A stretch of 64,000 bases of DNA from Reyranella sp. (lineage in GTDB: Bacteria; Pseudomonadota; Alphaproteobacteria; Reyranellales; Reyranellaceae), in the NCBI RefSeq assembly GCF_030651995.1, contig NZ_JAUSBN010000030.1, positions 17,841 to 81,840 of the forward strand, given 5' to 3'. The position numbers and the translations under genes are program-made. The notes beneath the pieces are model-generated. The model saw only the letters and a program-made list of their open reading frames with translations, ran no database searches and was not told where the DNA came from. Shown piece after piece: positions 26,732 to 34,402 of the stretch. The first letter of the stretch is position 1. Each line of letters opens with the position of its first letter.

Positions 26732-26974
26732 ATGGCAGAAATTCTCGACGCACTTGCGCGAACCGTGATTAACAATGACATCGGTAAGCAGCGTCGTCTC
26801 GTCGAATTCAAGGACGGTTGCCGCTATGGAAAATTCGGAAAGACCAAGGCTTACGAATTGATCGCCCAGGAGCGGATCAAGGCCTATAAATTGGGAGGCA
26901 AGACCATGATCGACCTGGACAGCGTGGACCAATTTCACGCCTCGCTGCCCAGGGTCGAATCAAGAGCAAGCTAG
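26732..26974 (+). CDS. Small excisionase/AlpA-like DNA-binding protein next to the integrase
   Basis: An 80-residue product from MAEILDALARTVINNDIGKQ. The central part GKFGKTKAYELIAQERIKAY followed by KLGGKTMIDLDSVDQFHASL is the winged-helix pattern of MerR/Xis-type excisionases: helix-turn-helix, then a wing with a Lys/Ile strand. Such proteins bend DNA to favour excision by the adjacent integrase. The start is uncertain: in-frame ATGs at 26600 (GGGAG upstream) and 26690 would lengthen the N-terminus with low-complexity sequence. Its 3' end overlaps the integrase stop by four bases, tail to tail. Confidence 0.65.
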   Translation: MAEILDALARTVINNDIGKQRRLVEFKDGCRYGKFGKTKAYELIAQERIKAYKLGGKTMIDLDSVDQFHASLPRVESRAS

Positions 26975-28266
26975 GCCGCGGACCCGCTTAGCAAGACGGA
27001 GCGCCGCCCGTCGCGAAGGCTGTCGAGCCGATCAGCCCAATACTGCATCAAACGCACACGCTCGGACCAATAAGCCGCGCGGTTATAGATGCCGCGAATC
27101 CTATTCTTGTCGCCCTTGCCAAGTTGGCGCCGCACCACCTCGTCGCGTCGCCGCCGCTTTTTTTCTTCCGTGGAATGGGCAAGCTGGGATTCAACGACAT
27201 CGCCGTCGAACGCGCCCTCCTCGTTGAGCAAGGTCGACGCGGTCGAGCGGAAGCCGTGCGCGCAGTGGTCGCCCCCGGGAGCAGTATCGTAGCCCATGAT
27301 CCGTAGAGCCTTGTTGAGCGTGTTGTCGGACATAGGCACATCATCATCGTAGGAGAACAAGTAACGGCATCGGCTGCTCAACGGCCGCAGCTTCGAAAGG
27401 ATAGCAAGCGCCTGGCGGGAAAGTGGCACTTCGTGATCATCGCGCATCTTCATCTTCTCGGCGGGGATCAGCCATATCCGGTTCGCCTCGTCGAATTCGG
27501 TCCACTCCGCTAGCCGAAGCTCGCCCGGCCGCACCATGGTCAAGGCGATCAGCTTGAGCGCATAGCGCACTAGTCCGCCGTTCTTGGCGTCGTAAACTTC
27601 AATCCGGCGCATCAGGTCGCCAACGTCGTCCGGGTCGGTCAGGGCCGGGCGCGGGTTCGCCTTGGGGGCCTTGGTGAGCGCGTGCTTCAAGTCGCGGGTC
27701 GGGTCGCTGCTGCAATACGATGCTCCAATACCAAATTGGAAGACCCGCGAGGCCGTCGAGCGCAACCGGCCAACTGTATAGTAGCGGCCGCGGGCTTCGA
27801 CGCGTCGCATCGCCGTCAGCAAATCGGGTGGCTCGATCTCGCACAACCGTCGATCGCCGATCTCGCGATTGAGCTGGCCGAGATTCCAGCGTTCCCGCTT
27901 GATCGTCGCTTTGGCCTTGTTTTCCTTCTCGAGCTTCTTGCTCACCCATTCCTCGCCGACGGTTCGAAAGGTGTGCTTGTGATTCTCATCGTCCTTTCGC
28001 TGCGCCTCGCGCGCTGCGGCCGGATCGTGCCCCTGGTCGAGCAATTTATCTGCGTCGTGGCGCTTTTCCCGAGCGGACTTCAGTCCGACGCCGGGGAAGG
28101 TGCCAAAGGACATGTTCTTGCGTTTGCCGCCGAAACGGTAGCGGTAAAGCCACAGCTTGGTCCCATTGGGTCGCACCACAACGCTTAGGCCCTGGCCGTC
28201 AGCGAGCGTGTATTCTTTGTCGGCCGGCTTGGCATTGCGGATTTTGGTGTCGCTCAGTTCATCCAT
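26971..28266 (-). CDS. P4-type tyrosine recombinase (ICE integrase)
   Basis: A 431-residue site-specific integrase. ATG ending at 28266 (MDELSDTKIRNAKPADKEYT) is the typical start of P4-type integrases; the open frame continues upstream over the tRNA flank but without meaning. Residues 1-90 are the DUF4102 arm-binding domain (YRYRFGGKRKNMSFGTFPGV). A SAM-like core-binding domain follows, then the catalytic domain with ALTMVRPGELRLAEW (first Arg), HGFRSTASTLLNEEG (His-x-x-Arg), LAHS (His) and IRGIYNRAAYW (nucleophile Tyr). All catalytic residues are present, so it may still be active. It is 200 bases from the 3' end of tRNA-Thr, the expected attachment site. Confidence 0.92.
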   Translation of the reverse strand: MDELSDTKIRNAKPADKEYTLADGQGLSVVVRPNGTKLWLYRYRFGGKRKNMSFGTFPGVGLKSAREKRHDADKLLDQGHDPAAAREAQRKDDENHKHTFRTVGEEWVSKKLEKENKAKATIKRERWNLGQLNREIGDRRLCEIEPPDLLTAMRRVEARGRYYTVGRLRSTASRVFQFGIGASYCSSDPTRDLKHALTKAPKANPRPALTDPDDVGDLMRRIEVYDAKNGGLVRYALKLIALTMVRPGELRLAEWTEFDEANRIWLIPAEKMKMRDDHEVPLSRQALAILSKLRPLSSRCRYLFSYDDDVPMSDNTLNKALRIMGYDTAPGGDHCAHGFRSTASTLLNEEGAFDGDVVESQLAHSTEEKKRRRRDEVVRRQLGKGDKNRIRGIYNRAAYWSERVRLMQYWADRLDSLRDGRRSVLLSGSAA

Positions 28267-28298
28267 GGGAGAGGTCCCTCGTAAACTGCGAAGCGCCA

Positions 28299-28335
28299 GT
28301 GTACCCGGCCTTTCAGGCGTACCCACAGTGTACCC
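28299..28335 (-). repeat. Three direct copies of a GGGTAC motif upstream of the integrase
   Basis: On the plus strand GTACCC occurs at 28301-28306, 28319-28324 and 28330-28335; two copies are embedded in AGTGTACCC. The cluster lies 33-70 bases upstream of the integrase start. Its position fits arm-type integrase sites or an operator that controls integrase expression. Confidence 0.45.
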
Positions 28336-28467
28336 AGAGAAGCCGGATTCCCTCGGACGGCCGCGAACGGCGTCGAGCGCAAATATACGCTCAAATCCTG
28401 ATTTTACGAGCGTTCTGAGTGGTCGGCGAACGAGCGCGGACGACAAAGAACCAGGCCGGATGGAAAA

Positions 28468-28543
28468 TGGTGCCCCGAGACGGAATCGAACCGCCGACCC
28501 CATCATTACGAATGACGTGCTCTACCAGCTGAGCTATCGGGGC
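28468..28543 (-). tRNA. tRNA-Thr (anticodon CGT), ICE attachment locus
   Basis: The minus strand folds into a complete cloverleaf of 76 bases including encoded CCA: acceptor GCCCCGA/TCGGGGC, D arm with GCTCAGCTGGTAGAGC, anticodon stem CGTCA/TGATG with loop TTCGTAA (anticodon CGT, reading ACG codons), and T arm with GGTTCGATTCC. The 3' end points toward the integrase, the usual arrangement when an element uses a tRNA 3' end as its attachment site and restores the gene. No second copy of the 3' part was noticed in the window. Confidence 0.95.
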
Positions 28544-28674
28544 AATGGCGGCGGGTTTAAGGGAAAGGGGGCGCGGGCGCAAGGCGCCGTTTCGCCCCCG
28601 GCCGCCCCGACCGGCGCCACCTTTCGGCCGAAACCGAAGCATGCGGCGCGCGGGAAGGCTATAGAACGGCCGCC

Positions 28675-30129
28675 ATGACCACGCTGCTCTCGCTCCTGCC
28701 CCTCCTCCTCGTGCTGGGCCTGCTGGCCTCGGGCCGCGCCAGCGCGCTGGTCGCGGGCCTGGCGGGGCTGGCGGCCACCCTCGCCGCCTCGGCGACGCTC
28801 GTCCTGCAGGCGGAGGGACCGGCCGCGGTGGCGCTGCTGTTCCGCCGCGAGGTGCCGGCGGGCCTGTGGCTGTCCTGGCACGTGATCGCCATCATCGTCA
28901 CCGGCGTCTTCTTCCATCGCGCCACCCTGGCCCGCGGCGGGGCGCTGGGCGCCGGCACGCTCGAGGCCTCGCCGCGCCGCCTGTTCTCGGTCTGCTTCCT
29001 GCTGGCGCCCTTCGCCGAATCGGTGACCGGCTTCGGCGTGGGCTACATCATCGCGCTGGCGGCGCTGCGGCGGCTGGGGATCGGCGGCATGCCCGCCCTG
29101 CTGCTGGGCCTCTACAGCCAGTCGCTGGTGCCGTGGGGCGCGCTGGCCATCGGCACCACCGTGGGCGCCACCCTGGCCGGCCTGACGCCCGGGCAGCTCG
29201 GCCTCAGCTCGGCGGTGCTGCAGGTGCCGATCCACGCGATGTACCTCCTGCTCTACTGGCGCTTCGCGCGCGAGGCCGGCGTCGCGGTGCCGGCGCTGCA
29301 GAAGCTCGACGATCTCCTGTGGACGGCGGCGCTGCTGGCGCTGGTCTGGCTCGCCAACCGCTTCAGCGACGTGGAAATCGCCGCCGCCGCGCCGACCGCC
29401 CTGCTGCTGGCCGTGCGCTTCTGGCGCGACGAGCGGCCCGACGGCGCGCGGCTGCGCACCACCCTGCGCACCGCCGCGCCCTATGTGGCGCTGACCCTGG
29501 CGCTCTGCGCCACCCGCCTGGTGGCGCCGCTGCGCGACCTGCTGAAGCCCTTGTGGGCGATGCGCCCGTTCGACAACCAGCCGGCCTTCGCGCCCTTCTA
29601 CGCGCCGGGCTTCTGGCTGCTGGCGATCGGCCTCGCCGTGGTGCTGATGGCGCGCGCCCCGTTGGCCAAGGTCGCGGCCGAAGCGGCGCGCGGCGCCTGG
29701 CGCGCCTGTGCCGTGACCCTCGCCTTCGTGGTGATGGCCGAATTCTATGTCGGCTCCGGCATGGCGACCTCGATCGCCGAGGCGCTGCGGGCGGTCGCGG
29801 GACGCGGCGCGGCGCTGGGCGTGCCGCTGTTCGCCGCGGTCGGCGGCTTCCTGACCGGCAGTGGTGCTGCGGCCAACGCCATGCTGATGCCGATGGAGAC
29901 CGCGCTGGCCCATGCCCTCGCCCTCGACCCGGCCTGGATCGCCGCGGTCCAGAACAGCGTCACCGCCAACCTCACCATGCTGTCGCCGATCCGCGTCTCG
30001 ATGGGCGCCGCGATCCTCGCCCTCTCGACCTCCGACGCCGTACTCTACCGTCGCGCGTGGCCGCTGGCCCTGCCGCCGCTGCTGACCGGCGTCGCGGCGG
30101 TGCTGGTGCTGCTGGCCCTCGGAACGTGA
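28675..30129 (+). CDS. L-lactate permease family (LctP) transporter
   Basis: A 484-residue polytopic membrane protein with about twelve hydrophobic segments. The signatures FAESVTGFGVGYIIALAAL and FLTGSGAAANAMLMPME are hallmarks of the LctP family (LldP, GlcA), proton symporters for lactate or glycolate. It is somewhat shorter than the E. coli proteins (about 550), mainly by shorter loops. The start at ATG 28675 follows 130 bases after tRNA-Thr, so this is the first host gene beyond the ICE. The next gene begins eight bases after its stop. Substrate (lactate, glycolate or another 2-hydroxyacid) cannot be told from sequence. A diverged copy of its last 90 bases occurs at 31319. Confidence 0.85.
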   Translation: MTTLLSLLPLLLVLGLLASGRASALVAGLAGLAATLAASATLVLQAEGPAAVALLFRREVPAGLWLSWHVIAIIVTGVFFHRATLARGGALGAGTLEASPRRLFSVCFLLAPFAESVTGFGVGYIIALAALRRLGIGGMPALLLGLYSQSLVPWGALAIGTTVGATLAGLTPGQLGLSSAVLQVPIHAMYLLLYWRFAREAGVAVPALQKLDDLLWTAALLALVWLANRFSDVEIAAAAPTALLLAVRFWRDERPDGARLRTTLRTAAPYVALTLALCATRLVAPLRDLLKPLWAMRPFDNQPAFAPFYAPGFWLLAIGLAVVLMARAPLAKVAAEAARGAWRACAVTLAFVVMAEFYVGSGMATSIAEALRAVAGRGAALGVPLFAAVGGFLTGSGAAANAMLMPMETALAHALALDPAWIAAVQNSVTANLTMLSPIRVSMGAAILALSTSDAVLYRRAWPLALPPLLTGVAAVLVLLALGT

Positions 30130-30137
30130 AGGAACCC

Positions 30138-30734
30138 ATGCACCGCCTCGCCCTGTCTCTCGCCCTCGCCCTTTCCTTCGCGACGACCGCCCTGGCCCAG
30201 GCGGACAGCCCCTCCTTCGACTGCACCAAGGCGCGCGACGGCAGCATCGAGAAGCTGGTCTGCTCGGATGCCGCCCTGTCGTCGCTCGATCGCAAGCTGG
30301 CCGAGGTCTATGCGGCGGCGACCCGGAAGGCCGTCAACGAACACCCGCCTACCCTGAAGGCCGAGCAGATCGGCTGGATCCGGGGGCGCAACGACTGCTG
30401 GAAGAGCAACGACAAGCGGTCCTGCGTCGAAGCCGAGTACCGGCAGCGAATTGCCTCGCTCCAGGCCCGCTATCGACTGGTGGCCGGCAGCGGTCCGGCA
30501 ACCTTCTTCTGCGACGGCGACCGCCGCAACGAGCTCGTCGTGACGTTCTTCCCGACGGACCCGAAGACGCTGATCGCCGAGCGCGGCGACGCGACGTCGC
30601 TGATGTTCCGCCAGTCCGCCGGACCGGAGGCGGGATATGTCGGCCGGAACGAAACCTTCACCGAGAAGGAGGGCACGGCCGTGGTGACGTGGGGATACGG
30701 CGCCCCGCCGATGCGGTGCACCCGGGCACCCTGA
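30138..30734 (+). CDS. Secreted lysozyme-inhibitor-like protein (LprI/DUF1311 plus MliC-like)
   Basis: A 198-residue secreted protein with signal peptide MHRLALSLALALSFATTALA. The N-terminal half matches the LprI N-terminal (DUF1311) domain: FDCTKARDGSIEKLVCSD, KAEQIGWIRGRNDCW and CVEAEYRQRIASL, with paired cysteines. The C-terminal half resembles MliC-type inhibitors of C-type lysozyme (FFCDGDRRNELVVTFFPTD, and a final MRCTRAP). Together they suggest a periplasmic lysozyme inhibitor. It starts eight bases after the permease gene. Its signal-peptide region is nearly duplicated in the next gene. Confidence 0.78.
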   Translation: MHRLALSLALALSFATTALAQADSPSFDCTKARDGSIEKLVCSDAALSSLDRKLAEVYAAATRKAVNEHPPTLKAEQIGWIRGRNDCWKSNDKRSCVEAEYRQRIASLQARYRLVAGSGPATFFCDGDRRNELVVTFFPTDPKTLIAERGDATSLMFRQSAGPEAGYVGRNETFTEKEGTAVVTWGYGAPPMRCTRAP

Positions 30735-30769
30735 ACGGTCCTGCGGGCCCTCGGGAAGTGAAGGAAATC

Positions 30770-31279
30770 ATGCGCCGACTCGCCCTGTCTCTCTCCCTCG
30801 CCTTTTCGGTCGCGACGACCGCCCTAGCCCAGGAGGCGAAGCCCGTCGATCCGGCAGCGCTGGCCCAGGCCCGGATCGTCTTCGAAAGGTCCAACGCCTC
30901 CGAACTCGGTCTGCAGGTCGCGAAGGCCGTCGAGGAGCAGCAAAGGGCCGCCCTGGAGAGGTTCAATCCCGCCCGTGCGGCGCAGATCGGCGAAGTGGTC
31001 GATCTCATGCGCGCGGAGTACGCCAAGTATCTGCCGGCGCTGATGGATGCCATCGTCTCTCTCTATGCGCAGCGCTTCACGGCCGAGGAACTGGCCCAGA
31101 TCGCCGCGTTCTACGACACACCGGTGGGACGCAAGGTGATCCGGGAAATGCCGACCCTCCTGTCCGAGACCATGAGCGTGGCGCAGACGATGGCGCTCAA
31201 GGCGGCGACGGAGGTGATGATCAAGCTCCGGCCCGAGATCGAGAATCGCAACCTGAAGCTCGGCCCGGGCCCGAACTGA
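30770..31279 (+). CDS. Secreted DUF2059 family protein
   Basis: A 169-residue secreted protein. The signal peptide MRRLALSLSLAFSVATTALA is almost the same as that of the gene before it, at the DNA level too. The mature part contains the DUF2059 core: YAQRFTAEELAQIAAFYDTP followed by VGRKVIREMPTLLSETM. The family is widespread in alphaproteobacterial periplasms and has no firm function. The start follows GAAGTGAAGGAAATC with a good ribosome site. It lies 35 bases downstream and likely belongs to the same transcript. Confidence 0.82.
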   Translation: MRRLALSLSLAFSVATTALAQEAKPVDPAALAQARIVFERSNASELGLQVAKAVEEQQRAALERFNPARAAQIGEVVDLMRAEYAKYLPALMDAIVSLYAQRFTAEELAQIAAFYDTPVGRKVIREMPTLLSETMSVAQTMALKAATEVMIKLRPEIENRNLKLGPGPN

Positions 31280-31318
31280 GAAACAGCCACGAGAAGCCCT
31301 CGCTTCCGGGTGGGCGGC

Positions 31319-31419
31319 GAGCCACCGACGCCGCGCTCTACCGCCGCGCCTGGCCGCTCGCTCCGCCGCCGCTGCTGACCGGCGTCGCGGCGGTGCTGGT
31401 GCTATTCGTCCGCGCTTGA
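31319..31419 (+). pseudogene. Duplicated remnant of the permease gene 3' end
   Basis: Bases 31319-31408 repeat 30029-30118, the last part of the LctP-type gene, with high identity: ACGCCG, CTCTACCG, CGCGC, then the exact run CTGCTGACCGGCGTCGCG and beyond. It has no start and ends at a TGA near 31417. It points to a local duplication in which most of the second copy was lost. Confidence 0.65.
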
Positions 31420-31510
31420 AGCTCATTTGGCTGGCGCGGAGACGCCAGCACTGCTGGCCACTAGATGATGCTGACGATACCGGCATGCTTCCGGACGACA
31501 TTACACACGC

Positions 31511-32416
31511 ATGAAATCACGGTACGCTGTACGGCACATGACGTTGGGAACATTCTTCCTAGACGCACTAGCGTCGTCAGCACTGGCCGCCGCCATACTG
31601 GCGTGTATTGCTTTCGCCTTCCGCCACTATGCTGCGCGGTGGGTGAACCACCAGTTCGACGAACGCTTAGAAGCGGCAAAGGCCGAATACAAACGGCAAG
31701 AGGAGGTGCTTAAGGACGCCCTCACCCAGCATCGTCTTAAGATTGAAGCACTGCAATCGGGGGCGCTGTCTGGCATGGCCGCACGCCATGTGTTGTTGGA
31801 CAAAAAACGTATTGAGGCGCTGGAAAGCGTATGGGCCGCCGTAGCGTACATGCACGCGTATCATAATCTTTCCGTAATGTGCGCCGCTATTGGCTTTGAC
31901 ACATTGTCCAAGGTGGCAAGAGACAGCCCCAATGGAGCGGCGATCATCGACTCGTTCCTTAATATGGCACCCCCTTTTGCTGAACTTAGTGAGCCGGACA
32001 ACCCCCACTATCGGATCGAGAGGCAACAATTGTTCGTGCCGCCACTCGTGTGGGCCATGTTCGACGCCTATCGAAGCATCATCTTCCTTCCAATGATGAT
32101 GTTGATCGCAGTAAAGGGAGGCATGGATGTTTCGGGTATGTGGGACGCAGCGCGTGTGCAAAACCTAATCAAGGTTGCACTACCCGACGCTCAATTCGAC
32201 TTGGGAAGTCGAGGCGCGGCCGATCTTGCCAAGGTCGCGGGACCGCTTAAGAATCGACTGCTTGCGGTCGCCTTAGAATCTCTGGAAAACCCGGCTACGG
32301 ATACAAAGAGCGTCGAGCAGGCAGGGAAAATCCTGCGCTCCGCCGAAGAGCTGCAGCTAGCAATAGCTGCCGCTGGGAACTCTTCGGTTGCAGTACTTGC
32401 TCAGAAGGGCCTGTAG
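31511..32416 (+). CDS. Hypothetical membrane-anchored coiled-coil protein
   Basis: A 301-residue product I do not recognise. A single membrane helix near residues 15-38 (FFLDALASSALAAAILACIA) is followed by a charged helical stretch with coiled-coil character (FDERLEAAKAEYKRQEEVLK, DALTQHRLKIEALQS). The remaining 200 residues are soluble and helical (RHVLLDKKRIEALESVWAAV). Neither ATG 31511 nor ATG 31538 has a clear ribosome site; the second would begin directly before the membrane segment. Base composition is lower in GC than its neighbours, suggesting acquisition. The layout recalls proteins of small phage-defence or stress loci, but that is only an impression. Confidence 0.6.
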   Translation: MKSRYAVRHMTLGTFFLDALASSALAAAILACIAFAFRHYAARWVNHQFDERLEAAKAEYKRQEEVLKDALTQHRLKIEALQSGALSGMAARHVLLDKKRIEALESVWAAVAYMHAYHNLSVMCAAIGFDTLSKVARDSPNGAAIIDSFLNMAPPFAELSEPDNPHYRIERQQLFVPPLVWAMFDAYRSIIFLPMMMLIAVKGGMDVSGMWDAARVQNLIKVALPDAQFDLGSRGAADLAKVAGPLKNRLLAVALESLENPATDTKSVEQAGKILRSAEELQLAIAAAGNSSVAVLAQKGL

Positions 32417-32539
32417 GTCACCGTAAGCGGACGATCGGTAGGCCGGCTCCCGTGACGCTCGAAAGGGGAAGGGTCGATCACGTGGCAAAGGTGGCTATCA
32501 GCACATGCCCCGGAAAGCGGGAGTGGAGGGAGAACAATC

Positions 32540-32752
32540 ATGACCGATAAAGTCGTCAAGGGACCGGCCTCCTACTTTCCGTCGATCGAAAAGAAGTACG
32601 GGCGTCCTATCCACGAGTGGCAGGCCCTGGTCCGTCAGGCACTTCCCGCGAAGCATATGGAACTGGTCGCGATGCTGAAGAACGACCACGGAATGGGCCA
32701 CGGGCATGCCAACGCCATCGTGGCGCAGACGCTGGCAGAGGACGCGAAGTAG
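32540..32752 (+). CDS. DUF4287 family protein
   Basis: A 70-residue protein, MTDKVVKGPASYFPSIEKKY onward, with the family core GRPIHEWQALVRQAL and NDHGMGHGHANAIVAQTL. DUF4287 proteins are small, soluble and mostly stand alone; the fold suggests a helical nucleic-acid-associated domain, but no function is established. A strong ribosome site (GGAGGGAGAA) precedes ATG 32540. The neighbours seem unrelated. Confidence 0.85.
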   Translation: MTDKVVKGPASYFPSIEKKYGRPIHEWQALVRQALPAKHMELVAMLKNDHGMGHGHANAIVAQTLAEDAK

Positions 32753-32889
32753 CCCGCCGGACGGCGGCTGGATCCCGCTAACGACTGCGGTCCCTTCCGC
32801 CCCCCACTTCACACCCTCTGGCATGGCCCCATTTTGCCTCTATGATCGCCGCCGCCCCTCGGACGGGGCGGATTTCGCGGGAGGGAACG

Positions 32890-33759
32890 ATGGCCAAGGT
32901 GGCATTTCTGGGACTGGGCGTGATGGGCTTCCCGATGGCGGGGCATCTCGCCGCCAAGGGCCACGAGGTCACGGTCTACAATCGCACCTTCGCCAAGGCC
33001 GAGGCCTGGACGCAGAAGCACAAGGGCAAGGCCGCTCGCACGCCGAAGGAGGCCGCCGCCGGCCAGGAAATCGTGTTCTGCTGCGTCGGCAACGACGACG
33101 ATCTGCGCTCGGTCGTGCTGGGGCCCGACGGCGCGTTTGCCGGCATGGGCAAGGGCACCATCTTCTTCGACAACACCACCGCCTCGGCCGACATCGCGCG
33201 CGAGCTCCATGAAGCGGGCCGGAAGCTCGGCATCGACTTCATCGATGCGCCGGTCTCGGGTGGCCAGGCGGGCGCCGAGAACGGCCAGCTCACCGTGATG
33301 TGCGGCGGCGATGCCGCGCCGTTCGAGCGCGCCAAGCCGGTGGCCGACGCCTTCTCCAAGGCGGTCACGCTGATCGGCCCGTCGGGCTCGGGCCAGATCA
33401 CCAAGATGATGAACCAGATGTGCATCGCCGGCATCGTGCAGGGCCTGGCCGAGGCGCTGAACCTCGGCCAGCGCGCCGGGCTCGACATGGAGAAGGCGCT
33501 GGGCGCCATCTCCAAGGGCGCGGCGCAGAGCTGGCAGATGGAGAATCGCTGGCAGAACATGGTCGCCGGCAAGTTCGACTACGGCTTCGCCGTCGACTGG
33601 ATGCGCAAGGACCTGGGCATCGCGCTGGCCGAGGGCAAGCGCCAGAAGGCCGGCATGCCGCTGGTCGCGCTGGTCGACCAGTTCTACGAGCGGGTGCAGG
33701 CGCGCGGCGGCGGCCGCTGGGACACCTCGTCCCTGATCCAGCCGCTGCAGAAGCCGTAG
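32890..33759 (+). CDS. NAD(P)-dependent beta-hydroxyacid dehydrogenase (HIBADH/GLYR family)
   Basis: A 289-residue dehydrogenase. The Rossmann motif is at the N-terminus (VAFLGLGVMGFPMAGHLA, G-x-G-x-x-G). The family substrate loop FIDAPVSGGQAGAENGQL and catalytic Lys in GSGQITKMMNQMCIAG follow, then the all-helical C-terminal domain. Relatives reduce succinic or glyoxylic semialdehydes or oxidise 3-hydroxyisobutyrate or tartronate; the exact substrate is open. ATG 32890 has GAGGGA upstream. It is followed within 10 bases by a GST-like gene and then a Bug receptor, which looks like a catabolic operon. Confidence 0.9.
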   Translation: MAKVAFLGLGVMGFPMAGHLAAKGHEVTVYNRTFAKAEAWTQKHKGKAARTPKEAAAGQEIVFCCVGNDDDLRSVVLGPDGAFAGMGKGTIFFDNTTASADIARELHEAGRKLGIDFIDAPVSGGQAGAENGQLTVMCGGDAAPFERAKPVADAFSKAVTLIGPSGSGQITKMMNQMCIAGIVQGLAEALNLGQRAGLDMEKALGAISKGAAQSWQMENRWQNMVAGKFDYGFAVDWMRKDLGIALAEGKRQKAGMPLVALVDQFYERVQARGGGRWDTSSLIQPLQKP

Positions 33760-33769
33760 GGCCGGGTCG

Positions 33770-34402
33770 GTGAGCGGCGGCTACACGCTGTGGGGCCGGC
33801 CGGGCTGGGGCTCGGCCCTGGTCGAGGCGCAGCTCGACTGGTACGGGCTGCCCCTCGCCTATGAGACGGTCGGGGATCTGTTCAAGGACCCCGACGCCAA
33901 GGCCCGGCTGCAGAAGGTCAATCCGCTGGCGCAGGTGCCGACCCTGGTGATGCCCGACGGCAGCGTGATGAGCGAGAGCGCGGCGATCACCCTGCTGCTG
34001 GCCGACGTCACCGGCAGCGAGCAGCTGGTGCCGGGGCCGGGCGCGCCGGAGCGGCAGAAGTTCCTGCGCTGGCTGGTGTTCCTGGTGGCCAACATCTATC
34101 CCACCTTCACCTATGCCGACGATCCGGCGCGCTTCGTCGCGGTGAACGCCGCGCGCGATCCGTTCCGCGCCGCCGCCGACGCCTATGCCCAGCGCCTGTG
34201 GCGCCAGGTCGAGAGCGAGGCCGGCGCGCCGTGGTTCCTGGGCGAGCGCTTCTCCGCCCTCGACATCTACATCAACGTCATGACCCGCTGGCGCCCCAAG
34301 CGCGGCTGGTTCGAAGGCGAAGCGCCCCGGCTCTTCGCCATCGCCCGCAGGGCCGACCAACGGCCGGAACTCAAGCAAACCTGGAGGAGGAACTACCCAT
34401 GA
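33770..34402 (+). CDS. Glutathione S-transferase family protein
   Basis: A 210-residue GST-fold protein. The N-terminal thioredoxin-like domain reads YTLWGRPGWGSALVEAQLDW, with the cis-Pro motif QVPTLVMPDG and the glutathione gamma-Glu binder MSESAAITLLL. The C-terminal helical domain follows (PWFLGERFSALDIYINVMTR, the conserved Asp N-capping motif). The catalytic Ser or Cys at the usual position is not obvious. The start is GTG 33770, ten bases after the dehydrogenase stop; its own stop overlaps the next start by four bases. Part of a three-gene operon with a reductase and a Bug receptor. Confidence 0.85.
   Translation: MSGGYTLWGRPGWGSALVEAQLDWYGLPLAYETVGDLFKDPDAKARLQKVNPLAQVPTLVMPDGSVMSESAAITLLLADVTGSEQLVPGPGAPERQKFLRWLVFLVANIYPTFTYADDPARFVAVNAARDPFRAAADAYAQRLWRQVESEAGAPWFLGERFSALDIYINVMTRWRPKRGWFEGEAPRLFAIARRADQRPELKQTWRRNYP

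Noticed and set aside
28534..29913. 459-codon minus-strand frame across the permease and tRNA flank
   Set aside because: Gln/Arg/Gly-rich shadow of the LctP gene; it even reads into the tRNA.
28866..30137. Extension of the lysozyme-inhibitor-like gene upstream to 28866
   Set aside because: The extra 424 codons are an off-frame reading of the permease; the real start at 30138 has a signal peptide.
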